Origin: Natronospirillum sp.
Lineage (GTDB): Bacteria; Pseudomonadota; Gammaproteobacteria; Pseudomonadales; Natronospirillaceae
Direction of reading: 5' to 3'
NCBI RefSeq assembly: GCF_022565775.1
Contig: NZ_JAIUMC010000026.1
Location: 1 to 33,729, forward strand
DNA: 33,729 nucleotides
Shown here: positions 6,163 to 15,200 of the stretch, piece after piece
Layout of the letters: every line of letters begins with the position of its first letter
Numbering within the stretch: position 1 is the stretch's first letter
Notes under the pieces: generated by a model
Database searches by the model: none
What the model was told of the DNA's origin: nothing
Seen by the model: only the letters and a program-made list of their open reading frames with translations
Made by a program: the position numbers and the translations under genes

Positions 6163-8793
6163 TTATAGCAAGCCAAGTTCGCGCGCCCTGGCGATCGCCT
6201 CGGTGCGGCGCTGCACATTGAGTTTTTCATAGATGGATTTGTTGTGGCCCTTGATGGTGCTCAGGGCTCGGTGCAGCCGTTCGCTGATTTCCTGATTCGA
6301 CAACCCTTCGGAGACCAGGCGCAGCACTTCCAGTTCGCGCTTGCTGATGGGCTCGGCAAGCGCCGGCTGGTTGGTTTTCGATTCAGGCACCCTGGGCTGG
6401 CTGAACAGAGTCAACAGGGTTTGCACAAAAGCTGGGGCGACCTGGTCTGTGCCTGGCTGACTCTGAGCCGCTTTCAGCAGGGCTTCCATGGGTGCGCCTT
6501 CGTCCAGAAACACGCGCAAGGCTTTCTCGGGTTCGACCAGCTCTATGGCTGGCGCGAGATGGTTCAAGGCCGCTGGCGCATCCCCGGCAGCGTGACTCAC
6601 CAGGGCCCGAGACAGATGTTGGAGCAGCCGGTCCACATGCGTGACAGGCGGCGCGGTATCGGAGGCCAGCAGGGCCTGGGCTTCTGCGATATCTCCCCTG
6701 GCCAGACAGACCACGACGCGATAATGCGTCTGCGGGTGCAGTTTGGCCCAGTGCTCTGCCTGGACCGGGTTGTTTTGTTGCAGCGCCAGCCGCGTGCGCA
6801 GGCTCGCCAGGTAGGGGCGCTGCAAATCATAGCCATTTTGCACAATAGTCCTTTCGAGCCGTTTCAGCCGTTCATCGACGGCCGGGACGTCACCTTGTGC
6901 CAGGGCTATCTGGGCCATGAACAATTCACAGTAGGCGGCGCGGTCGGTATGAAGGATCTTCTGTGCCATGGGCAGCGCCAGGTTGGCGTATTCCCGGGCT
7001 TTTTCCAATTCGTTCCAATGATAGTGCACTATGCCCAACGCCAGGAACGCATCGCAAAGGGGCGGAGGTGGGGTGTCGCCGGCCTGTTCAAGGGCCTCCT
7101 GGCAGATATGGGCGACCTGATGGAACTTGAGGTTGTCCAGCCAGATCATGGCCAGACCCAGGCGACACATGTTGCCGATAATGACGTGTCCGGTTTGATC
7201 ACAGACGGCAAGGCTTTCCGAATAAGCCTGTTCTGCAAGGTCAGGCTCGCGGCGTAACGAATGCGCATAACCGGAGGCCCAGGTGACAGAGGCGCGTACC
7301 GCCAGGTTGTCGGGTTTCAGGTGCTTCAGGGCAATGTTGGCCTGGATCAGTATGGCGTCGTGATCGTGCCGGGTGACGGCAACAGAAGCTCTGATGGACG
7401 CGATACGGCCCAGTATCTCGGGGTCGACGCTGTCCGGGGGCAGTTGCTGCAGTGCGCGCTCGGCGTGGTCGGTCTTTTCCACCACCCCGTCAACACGCCC
7501 GAGGACCAGCAATGAAGACCCCCAATTCACCCACAAGTCTGGGTGGCGATTCATGACGTCCGGTGACAAGGTTTCGAGCCAGCCTATGATGGGGAACACG
7601 CCGCCACGAAACTGCAGTGGCATGATGCCGCCGCCAATGATCTGCAGTGCGAGTTCGTAGTCTTCAGCGGCCGCAGCATGTTCAAACGCTTCCACTTCCA
7701 GTCCTTGCTGCGAAAACCAGCGGCTGGCCGCAACATGACGTTGACGCACACTCTCGGGGGACTGCTGCTGCAGGCGTTTACGCAACAGGTCGGCAAACAG
7801 GTGATGGTATCTGAACCACTGTCGCTCGGCGTCCAGAGGAACAATGAACAGGTTGGCGCGCTCAATGAAGTCCAGGGTTTCCTGGCTGGACTTGCCCCGG
7901 TGAGCATCGTCACCCGAGTCCATAACCGCATCGCACAGGGGTGCGCAGAAACGCTTCAGGACCGCAGTGCAGAGCAGAAAATTCTGAATGGAAGCGGGTT
8001 GCTTCAGCAGCACGTCTTCCAGCAGATATTCAATAATGAACTGATGCCCATGCTCGATCTGGGCCAGCAGCTCGTCGAGATCGACCTGACCCTGCAGCGA
8101 CAAGGCTGCGAGCTGCAACCCGGCAATCCAGCCTTCAGTGCTTTTTTCCAGCGCTGCTATTCCCTGGGTCGGTATGTTCAATCGCATCATCTGGTTCAGG
8201 AAAAGAGTAATTTCTTCGGTGTTGAAACGCAGGTCAGCCGTTCTGAATTCTGTCAGATCGCCTTTCGCTCTCAACCTGGCCAGTGCCAGCTTGGGCTCTT
8301 CTCGGGTCGTAATGACCAGGCGCACCGTGTCGGGCAGGTACTCAACCAGGGTTGTGAGCAGCGGATTCGTGGCTTCGGACTGGGCGCTGTGCAAGTCATC
8401 CAGCACCAGAGTGATGGGGCTTTCCAGACCGTGCAACGCGTTGATCAATTCGGTGGCCACAACATCGAGGGGCGGCGGCTGCGGCCCCTGCAGGGCCGAC
8501 ATCAAGCGCTCACCAAACCGGGGCCGCACCGTCTGTACGGCCGCAATCAGATACACCAGCAGCCGGTAGGGGTCTTTATCGTTATCATCCAGGGAGAGCC
8601 ACGCCACCGCCTGACCCTGGTCGGCCAGCCAACTGCTGACCAGCGTGGTTTTGCCAAACCCTGCAGGGGCGGACATCAGGGTCAGCTTGCCTTCACGCCC
8701 GGCGCGAATGCGGTCCAGCAGGCGAGGGCGACGGATCACCATCGCCTTCGCCGGGGGAGCATACAGTTTGGTGGCAAGTATCGGTGTGGGCAT
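6163..8793 (-). CDS. LuxR-family MalT/LAL-type ATP-dependent transcriptional activator
   Basis: At 876 residues this is a large STAND-type regulator. It has a Walker A loop (APAGFGKTT, residues 42-50), a Walker B-like TLVLDDLH near residue 126, a winged and TPR-like helical middle, and a C-terminal LuxR helix-turn-helix (KRELEVLRLVSEGLSNQEI, with STIKGHNKSIYEKL). Family members such as MalT and AcoK bind ATP and an inducer, then oligomerise on target promoters. The ATG start fits the family opening MPTPILATKLY; an in-frame TTG at 8811 has a better AGGTG site and cannot be excluded. No metabolic operon lies beside it, so its regulon is unknown. It ends 26 bp from the glmS stop, with no clear terminator between. 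Confidence 0.88.
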   Translation of the reverse strand: MPTPILATKLYAPPAKAMVIRRPRLLDRIRAGREGKLTLMSAPAGFGKTTLVSSWLADQGQAVAWLSLDDNDKDPYRLLVYLIAAVQTVRPRFGERLMSALQGPQPPPLDVVATELINALHGLESPITLVLDDLHSAQSEATNPLLTTLVEYLPDTVRLVITTREEPKLALARLRAKGDLTEFRTADLRFNTEEITLFLNQMMRLNIPTQGIAALEKSTEGWIAGLQLAALSLQGQVDLDELLAQIEHGHQFIIEYLLEDVLLKQPASIQNFLLCTAVLKRFCAPLCDAVMDSGDDAHRGKSSQETLDFIERANLFIVPLDAERQWFRYHHLFADLLRKRLQQQSPESVRQRHVAASRWFSQQGLEVEAFEHAAAAEDYELALQIIGGGIMPLQFRGGVFPIIGWLETLSPDVMNRHPDLWVNWGSSLLVLGRVDGVVEKTDHAERALQQLPPDSVDPEILGRIASIRASVAVTRHDHDAILIQANIALKHLKPDNLAVRASVTWASGYAHSLRREPDLAEQAYSESLAVCDQTGHVIIGNMCRLGLAMIWLDNLKFHQVAHICQEALEQAGDTPPPPLCDAFLALGIVHYHWNELEKAREYANLALPMAQKILHTDRAAYCELFMAQIALAQGDVPAVDERLKRLERTIVQNGYDLQRPYLASLRTRLALQQNNPVQAEHWAKLHPQTHYRVVVCLARGDIAEAQALLASDTAPPVTHVDRLLQHLSRALVSHAAGDAPAALNHLAPAIELVEPEKALRVFLDEGAPMEALLKAAQSQPGTDQVAPAFVQTLLTLFSQPRVPESKTNQPALAEPISKRELEVLRLVSEGLSNQEISERLHRALSTIKGHNKSIYEKLNVQRRTEAIARARELGLL

Positions 8794-8844
8794 TGCCTGA
8801 TAGTACAACAAAGCAGCACCTGGCAGGGTAGTGAATTCTTGGCC

Positions 8845-9510
8845 CTAGAACCTGATGCCCAGCGCCAGCATGGGGCTGCCACTCTCGGCAATGCCCAGTT
8901 GCCAGTCCAGATTGTCCAGCATTGCCTGGTCCCGGTTGTCTTGCTGCAGCCGCTTAACGGCTCGTTCTGCCGGGCCGGGAATGGCGAATCGCGCTACGCT
9001 GGCAGCAAGCGATACCACGCCGTTCAGCGTGTCTGAATCGCTGTCGCCATCGGCGAGAAAGAAGTAGTAGGACGCCAGTCCGGCGTGCAGAACGCCTGAG
9101 GTGAGACGACTGCCGCGTTGGTCGCTGGCCAGTTGAAACAGGGCGTCACGCGAACGCTGTTCACGTTCTGCGGGGTCTTCTATGGTCTCCACCCGGCTCA
9201 GTGCCCGTTCGGTAGACGTTTCGTAGCTGCGTGCCAGCACGCCGCCGCCCAGCGCCACTGCACTGGTGACCGAGAGCAGGGATGCCGTCCGGTAGCTGCC
9301 GTCAATGTGGGCGCCAATGCCTCCAATAGCCGCCACGCCCGCGCCGACAAAAAGTACATTGCTGGCCAGTCTGCGTTCGTCTTCGGCGCGAACCGATAGC
9401 TCGGTCAAGGTACCAAACGCCGATAATTCAAACTCATTGGCTGTGCTCTCCTGAACCAGGATGATGCCAAAGGCCAGTGCGAAAAGCGGAACTCTGAAAA
9501 GGGGTGTCAT
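8845..9510 (-). CDS. Hypothetical exported protein
   Basis: I do not recognise this 221-residue protein. It begins with a typical signal peptide (MTPLFRVPLFALAFGIILV, probable cut after ESTA near residue 24). After that come a Gly/Ala-rich hydrophobic segment (VGAGVAAIGGIGA), a second such segment (SAVALGGGVLA), a charged Glu/Arg-rich helix region, and a last aromatic/aliphatic stretch with LASYYFFLADGDSDSDTL. The two hydrophobic stretches could be membrane helices or a hydrophobic core. The C-terminus MLALGIRF ends in Phe, which is common in outer-membrane barrel proteins but not proof. I chose the ATG at 9510 because TTGGAG lies eight bases upstream and the signal peptide begins there; a longer frame to 9618 lacks such support. 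Confidence 0.65.
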   Translation of the reverse strand: MTPLFRVPLFALAFGIILVQESTANEFELSAFGTLTELSVRAEDERRLASNVLFVGAGVAAIGGIGAHIDGSYRTASLLSVTSAVALGGGVLARSYETSTERALSRVETIEDPAEREQRSRDALFQLASDQRGSRLTSGVLHAGLASYYFFLADGDSDSDTLNGVVSLAASVARFAIPGPAERAVKRLQQDNRDQAMLDNLDWQLGIAESGSPMLALGIRF

Positions 9511-9579
9511 AAGCCGACTCCAATAGGTTGTGGACCCGGCACAGGTTATGACAAGCGGACTTCCCGGCTTAGATACCAA

Positions 9580-9603
9580 AGTAGGGTTTTGCAGTAGGGT
9601 TTT
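9580..9603. repeat. Tandem pair of AGTAGGGTTTT
   Basis: An 11-nt sequence occurs twice, at 9580-9590 and 9593-9603, with a 13-bp period. It lies 70-95 bp upstream of the exported-protein gene, in the short gap after the alkyltransferase-like gene. It could be a direct-repeat operator or activator site; TATCTA on the minus strand (9575-9570) may be a -10. Confidence 0.45.
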
Positions 9604-9621
9604 TCTCCTCAAGGGCACCCA

Positions 9622-9885
9622 TTACGATCGAATGAAGACGCCTTCTGCCTTGAGCCGTTCTGTCTGCTCTGCCCGCCCCGGATGATCGGCGATGCGGCCG
9701 TCCGAGCGGATGACCCGGTGCCAGGGGAGTCGGCTACCCTCGGGCAACTGGCTCAGGGCCCGCGCCACAGAGCGTGCGCTGGCACCGCTGATCTGCCGGG
9801 CCAGCGCACCATAGCTGGTGGTGGTTCCAGGTGGTATGGCGGCCACCAGGGTGTAGAGGTGTTCGCGCCAGTCTGGTTCGGCCAT
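9622..9885 (-). CDS. Alkyltransferase-like protein (MGMT-fold, Trp variant)
   Basis: The 87-residue protein is the DNA-binding domain of O6-alkylguanine-DNA alkyltransferases: PPGTTTSYGALA, ARSVARALS (the helix-turn-helix with the Arg finger) and PWHRVIRSDGRI. The reactive Cys of the PCHRV motif is replaced by Trp at about residue 55, which defines alkyltransferase-like (ATL/YbaZ) proteins. These bind alkylated guanines, flip the base and recruit nucleotide excision repair rather than remove the alkyl group. The ATG at 9885 fits the family start. The upstream site is weak. It diverges from rsmE across only 42 bp, so the two promoters must overlap. Confidence 0.9.
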   Translation of the reverse strand: MAEPDWREHLYTLVAAIPPGTTTSYGALARQISGASARSVARALSQLPEGSRLPWHRVIRSDGRIADHPGRAEQTERLKAEGVFIRS

Positions 9886-9927
9886 AATACGTGCAGTCTT
9901 TTGCCTTGAGTCGAATGTTGTCAGTGT

Positions 9928-10653
9928 ATGTCCAATCACCGGTTTCATGAAGCCCAGCCGCTGACGGTCGGAGCAGATGTCGAGCTGTCTGCCGAGACGG
10001 TGCAGCATATCCGTGCCCTGCGCCTGCAGAGCGGGGCGTCTGTGGTGTTGTTCAACGGCGACGGTTGCGACTATGCGGGGACGCTGACACTGCAGGGCAA
10101 GAAGCATGCATTGGTAACCATTGAGTCGAACCGAGAGGTAGACAACGAAAGCCCGATCAGCGTAAGCCTGGGCATCGGCATGTCGCTGGGTGATCGCATG
10201 GAATATGCCATACAGAAGGCCACCGAACTGGGTGCCGTGGCCATCATGCCTCTGGCCACCGAACGCTCGGAACTGCGCCTCAAGGGCGAGCGGGCAGAAA
10301 AGAAGCAACAGCGTTGGCAGCAGATTGCGGTCAGCGCGGCCGAGCAGTGTGGCAGGGCCAGAGTGCCGCCGGTCCATGCCCCGCAGGCCCTGACGGACTG
10401 GTTGGCGCAGGTGCCGTTGACTGACCTGCGCCTGGTACTGCACCCGGAAGAAGGTTTGTCACTGCGTGACATGCCGGCGCCGCTGTCGGTCACTGCCTTG
10501 ATCGGGCCGGAGGGCGGGCTGTCGGAGGAAGACCTCGGGTTGGCGATCAAGGCAGGCTTCACGCCGGCGGCTCTGGGCCCCAGGGTACTGCGCACGGAAA
10601 CCGCACCCGTGGCGCTTTTGTCAGCCGTGCAGACACTCTGGGGTGACTACTGA
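9928..10653 (+). CDS. rsmE: 16S rRNA (uracil(1498)-N(3))-methyltransferase
   Basis: RsmE methylates N3 of U1498 in 16S rRNA using S-adenosylmethionine. The 241-residue protein has the expected N-terminal PUA-like part (HIRALRLQSGASVVLFNGDG) and a C-terminal SPOUT knot with LIGPEGGLSEEDL (about residue 191 on) and LGPRVLRTETAPVALLSAVQ. The start at 9928 aligns with the usual family opening. In Pseudomonas rsmE also borders the pil-chp cluster. Its last 7 bases overlap the 3' end of the convergent chpC, so there is no terminator between the two genes. Confidence 0.95.
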   Translation: MSNHRFHEAQPLTVGADVELSAETVQHIRALRLQSGASVVLFNGDGCDYAGTLTLQGKKHALVTIESNREVDNESPISVSLGIGMSLGDRMEYAIQKATELGAVAIMPLATERSELRLKGERAEKKQQRWQQIAVSAAEQCGRARVPPVHAPQALTDWLAQVPLTDLRLVLHPEEGLSLRDMPAPLSVTALIGPEGGLSEEDLGLAIKAGFTPAALGPRVLRTETAPVALLSAVQTLWGDY

Positions 10654-11177
10654 CGCAGCGCCTTGGCGAGTTGTTTTTCCAGCCAGGCCACATCCGGAAT
10701 AACGGCGCGCCCCAGTTCCGTGTCGACGGTAAACAATGTACCCGGTGCCGGCTCTGACGCCGCATCGGCTATCTCTCCAGACACATGGCCGGCCACTGCA
10801 GCGTTCAGAGTATCCGGGGCAACGTGCAGCATGCGCGGGATGCCCTGCACCATGATGGCATAGAAAGGCGTCTGCAGCGTATCGTACAGTCGGTTGATGA
10901 CCGCATAGCGGCGTTCATCCGAGTCTTCCTGCAGCATATGACCGGCCAGTGCTTCCCACCGAACCAATGGCACACCACTGCCACGCCACAGCACCTGGCC
11001 ACCCAGCCACTCGGGCTGTTGCTCGACCGCGCCGTCATCGGTCGGGGTGTCAGTGGGTGCAAGCTCCGCCATGGTGACGTTGGGAATGAGCAGTTGCAGG
11101 CCACGTTGCAAGGGCAGCAAAAGTGCGGTTATTTCATCGGCGCGACGTTCGCCGCGGAAACTCAGCTTCTCGGTCAT
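10647..11177 (-). CDS. chpC: ChpC: CheW-like coupling protein of the Pil-Chp system
   Basis: This 176-residue protein is a divergent CheW-like adaptor, with ITALLLPLQRGLQLLIPNVTMAE at the start and WLGGQVLWRGSGVPLVRWE in the expected strand positions. It probably links receptors to ChpA, as a second adaptor beside PilI. Identity rests on the weak CheW fold and on its place directly after the CheB gene, as in Pseudomonas. I chose the ATG at 11177 because GGAG lies six bases upstream; the ATG at 11183 overlaps the chpB stop as ATGA but would have its ribosome site touching the start codon. It is the last gene of the operon and overlaps rsmE tail to tail by 7 bases. Confidence 0.78.
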   Translation of the reverse strand: MTEKLSFRGERRADEITALLLPLQRGLQLLIPNVTMAELAPTDTPTDDGAVEQQPEWLGGQVLWRGSGVPLVRWEALAGHMLQEDSDERRYAVINRLYDTLQTPFYAIMVQGIPRMLHVAPDTLNAAVAGHVSGEIADAASEPAPGTLFTVDTELGRAVIPDVAWLEKQLAKALRQ

Positions 11178-11179
11178 GG

Positions 11180-12298
11180 TCATCTCCGCTCACTTTGCGC
11201 AATGGCTGGCACCGAGGTCGCAGTCGCTTCCGGCGCCTCGGCCTGTTCACCCTTGAGTTGTTGTTGCAGCAGATGCAGGAGGCTTTGTGCCAGCGCCGCC
11301 GTGTCACCCTGGCCCGAGTGCAGCCCCGCTTCACGGATCGCTGCCGGCATGGCCGGCTGGATACAGGACTCCGGGCTCTGGATCCAGACCTGTCCGCCCG
11401 CTTCCTGCAGGGTGCTGGCGCCGATCAGGGCGTCGCCCCCCATTCCGCTGAAGACTATCGCATTCACCGGGCCTTCATAGCTCAGTGCCATGGTCTGCAT
11501 CAGTTCGTCAAGGCAGGGGCTGAATGGCCCTCGCCAGCCATATTCATTGTGTTGCACCCGGCCACCCGGGGCAATTCGAATGCTGTTGGCGACCGGGGCT
11601 ATGTGGACAACCCCCGGGGGCAGCATGCTGCCGGAGCGCAGTCGCTGCACGGGCAAGGCACAATGGCGGCCAAGGCTGCGCTCAAGCTGTTCTTCGAAAT
11701 GCCCATCTATGTGCTGGGCATAGATAAAACGACAGGGCAAACCCTCTGGCAATCGATCCAGAAAGTCTTTCACCGCCGAAGGCCCGCCCAGCGACGCGGC
11801 CAGAATCCACAGGGGCCGCGGCTGGTCTTCCGGCCAGTTTTCAAGGGCCTTGGGCAGGTGCAGAGCGCTCGGCCCGGTGGCGGGCAGGCGCTGCAGATCT
11901 TCCGGAGTTTCGCGGGCCACGTCTTCCGCGGCCTGTTCGGTCTGCTCCGGTTGGTTGTCCAGAGCCCGGTGCACAGAGGTGAGCAGCCGCTTTTCCCACA
12001 GCCGGTAGGCCATGTCCTGACGGTCGCAGTCCGGCGCTTCATCGAACAGCACCCGGCAATCCCGTGCGTCATACAGGGCGTCCCGTACGCGCTCCGGGCA
12101 GTGCTCCAGGTCTGCATCGACCAGCCAGAGCCCTATGGTACTGCTGCTGACCAGCGCCGGGTTCAAGCGCTCCGGTGCTGTACTGACCACCACATCATAG
12201 CCGGCTTCCGTCAGCAGGTTGCGCAACCGTTGCTGTTGCAGCAGGTCGTCGGCCACGATGGCGACGGCCTGTGCCTTGCCGGAGTGATCACTGCTCAT
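11180..12298 (-). CDS. chpB: ChpB: CheB-type protein-glutamate methylesterase
   Basis: ChpB removes methyl groups from the receptor PilJ, opposing PilK. The 372-residue protein has an N-terminal receiver-like domain and a C-terminal methylesterase domain. Its triad is Ser169 (AASLGG), His196 (AQHIDGHF) and Asp289 (SGMGGDALIG), with HIAPV between. The receiver is degenerate: VADD and LVDAD keep acidic residues, but I see no Thr/Ser or Lys at the usual switch positions, so phosphorylation control may be lost or altered. The ATG at 12298 overlaps the chpA stop by 11 bases, which suggests translational coupling. A longer frame to 12367 lies inside chpA and is unlikely. Confidence 0.92.
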   Translation of the reverse strand: MSSDHSGKAQAVAIVADDLLQQQRLRNLLTEAGYDVVVSTAPERLNPALVSSSTIGLWLVDADLEHCPERVRDALYDARDCRVLFDEAPDCDRQDMAYRLWEKRLLTSVHRALDNQPEQTEQAAEDVARETPEDLQRLPATGPSALHLPKALENWPEDQPRPLWILAASLGGPSAVKDFLDRLPEGLPCRFIYAQHIDGHFEEQLERSLGRHCALPVQRLRSGSMLPPGVVHIAPVANSIRIAPGGRVQHNEYGWRGPFSPCLDELMQTMALSYEGPVNAIVFSGMGGDALIGASTLQEAGGQVWIQSPESCIQPAMPAAIREAGLHSGQGDTAALAQSLLHLLQQQLKGEQAEAPEATATSVPAIAQSERR

Positions 12299-15200
12299 CA
12301 GGCTCAACCAACCGCCCAATGGCTTCCAGCAGGGGGCCTTCCTGGAACGGTTTGCCCATGTAATCATTGACCCCGATCTCGAAAGCCCGTTCCTTGTGCT
12401 TTTCGCCGGTCCGCGAGGTGATCATGATGATCGGAATCTGGCTGAGTCGCTCGGTATGGCGCACGCGGTTGGCAACCTCGAACCCATCCATCCGCGGCAT
12501 TTCAATGTCGAGCAGAATGATGTCCGGCTCGAAATCCTGCAACTGGGTAATGGCATCCATACCGTCTTTGGCGGTGACGACCTTCATCCCCTGGCGCTCC
12601 AGCAGACGCCCGGTAACCTTGCGCACGGTCACCGAATCATCCACCACCATCACGGTCAGTGGCTGGTTTTCATCACGTTGCGCTCTGACTGGAGCCACCG
12701 GCTCCGGACTGTCCGGCAAGGCCAGCACTTCGTCTTCGGCGGGTTCGGGTGCTTCCTCCAGACTGTGGGTGGTGACCTCACTGCGCAGCAGGGCCGGCAG
12801 GTCAAGTATGACCACCACGCTACCATCACCCAGAATCGTGGCACCGGATACAGAGGGCACAGCGGCGAACTGCGGCCCCAGCGTTTTTACCACCACCTCG
12901 CGCGAGCCCATCAGGCGGTCGACATGCATGGCCAGAGGTTCCTGGCGATCAAGTGCCTTGACCAGAATTACGGGCTGCGGTTCGGTCAGTTCGTCGACAT
13001 GAACAGCATGACCTGATCCCATGATGTCAGACAGTGAGCGCACCTTGTATTGGGTGGTGCCGTAGGCAAAGCGGGCATTCTCGTCGTCCAGGTACTGGGC
13101 CAGCTGCGCCGGTTGCACGCGCGCCACACCGTCGATGGTGTTCAGCGGTATGGCATAGATATCTTCACCAAAGCCGACCATAAGGGCTCGGTTGACCGAT
13201 ACCGTGAAGGGCAGGCGCACGGTGAATGTGGTTCCTGTACCCGGAGTGGTGGCAATATCCATGGTGCCGCCAAGGGCTTTCACTTCGTTGTGCACCACGT
13301 CCATGCCCACACCACGACCGGAAATCTGCGTGACCTGCTGTGCGGTCGAAAAGCCGCTGGTCAATATGAACTGCAGAATCTCGTGGTCACTGAGGTCGGC
13401 ATCCCGTGTCATCAGACCCCGCTCGATCGCCTTGGCCCTGACGTTGTCGACATTGATGCCGCTGCCGTCATCACTGAGGCGCAGCACCACGTCTCCGCCT
13501 TCACGCTGCAGGTTCAGGCGTATGCTGCCTTCAGCCGCCTTGCCGGCCTTTTCGCGCTCGGCAACAGGCTCGATACCATGGTCCACGGCGTTGCGCAGCA
13601 TGTGCTCCAGCGGTGACACCATGCGCTCAAGAACGCTCCGGTCCATCTCGCCTTCGGCATTTTCGATGTCGAAGCGGGCCTGCTTGTCCAGTTCGTTGCA
13701 GACCTGGCGCACTATGCGTCGCAGTCTGGGCACCAGACGGGCGAAGGGCACCATGCGCGTCTGCATCAGGCCTTCCTGCAGATCGGAGTGGATACGCGAC
13801 TGCTGCAGCAATACCGTCTCGGCATCACGCGACTTGTTGCTCAGGGTGTTGCGCAGGTCCACCAGATCCGAGGAGGTTTCCATCAGCGAGCGCGACAGCT
13901 CCTGGATCTGCGTGTAGCGGTCCATCTCCAGAGGGTCAAAGTCTTCGTAGTTGGTTTCTTCGGCCCGCTCCTGCCGGAACAGCACCTGGGCTTCGGTCTC
14001 TATATCGAGCTGGCGGACCTTCTCCCGCAACCGGTCGATGGTGGTATCCAGATCATTCAGCGTAAAGCCGAGATCGTTGACCTGCTCTTCAAGGCGCGCC
14101 CGGGAAATACTGCTCTCACCGGCCAGGTTGACCAGGTTCTCGAGCAGATTGGCGCTGACCTTGACGGTCTCCTGCGGCTGCGTGCGCCTGGCCGGTGCCG
14201 CATTGCCGCCACCGCCTGCAGGCGGGCTGCTGTCGCCGGCGTCGCCTTTTTGTTCGTCCTGTGCTTCCGGACGCTGGAAGGGCACCACGTTGGATTCTGC
14301 GGCCTCTTCCGGCGCGCCGCCTGAAGAGGCAGAGCTGGGCGCACCACTGTCCATGACAGCCTGCAACTGCTCTACACCCGTGGCGAGCAGATCATACTGA
14401 TTCAATACCTGGCTAAAGAATTGATCGTCCAGAGGCACACGGTTCTGCTGTGCCCGAATCACATAGGTTTCCAGCTCGTGACTCAGGGTACCCAGTGACG
14501 GTAGTCGGGCCAGTCGTGCGCCGCCTTTCAGCGTATGCAGAACCCGCTTCATTTCATCGGCTGCCAGCTCGTTGGACGGCCGGTCACGCCAGGCCGTTAT
14601 GGATTCGTCCAGCTCATTGATCAGCTCGATGGCCTCATCCATGAAGACTTCAAGGATATCGGGGTCGAGGTTTTCCAGCTCTACAGGAGAGAAGAAATCG
14701 GCGCTGTCGGTTGCGGCGTCCAGAGCGGTTTTCTCGGGAGCCTCTGCTTCATTCTGCGGGCTGGCCTGTCTGGCCTTGGTCGGTGCCTCGCCGCGGCGCA
14801 GCGCCTGCAAACGCTGGATCTGTTCGGTAGCCTCGTGACAGCCCTGGCGTTCGTGCAGGTCCTGAACCATCTGTGCCAACTGGTCCTGGGAGCGCTGTAC
14901 TTCCTGCAACAGGGCCTGTGACGCCGCCATCTGGCCGGTACCCAGGCCTTCATAGATGAACTCGAGTTCGTGTGCCAAGTCGGCGACAGCCGCTGCTTCG
15001 GCCATGCGGGCACCCCCTTTCAGGGTGTGCAGGTCGCGCTGCAGTGCAGTCACGGGCGAGCGGTCAGCGGGCTCTTTCTGCCAGGTATCCAGTTCTTCGC
15101 CGATGGAAGCCAGCAATTCGTCGGCTTCCTCGAGGAATATTTCGAGCACTTCCGGGTCACTGTCCTGCAGCGCGACCCACTCGCCCACTGCGGGCGGCGC

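Noticed and set aside
7678..9036. Plus-strand frame of 452 codons
   Set aside because: Antisense of the LuxR-type gene and the exported-protein gene; no ribosome site and no recognisable domain.
11123..12370. Plus-strand frame of 415 codons
   Set aside because: Antisense of chpB, which carries a complete methylesterase triad.
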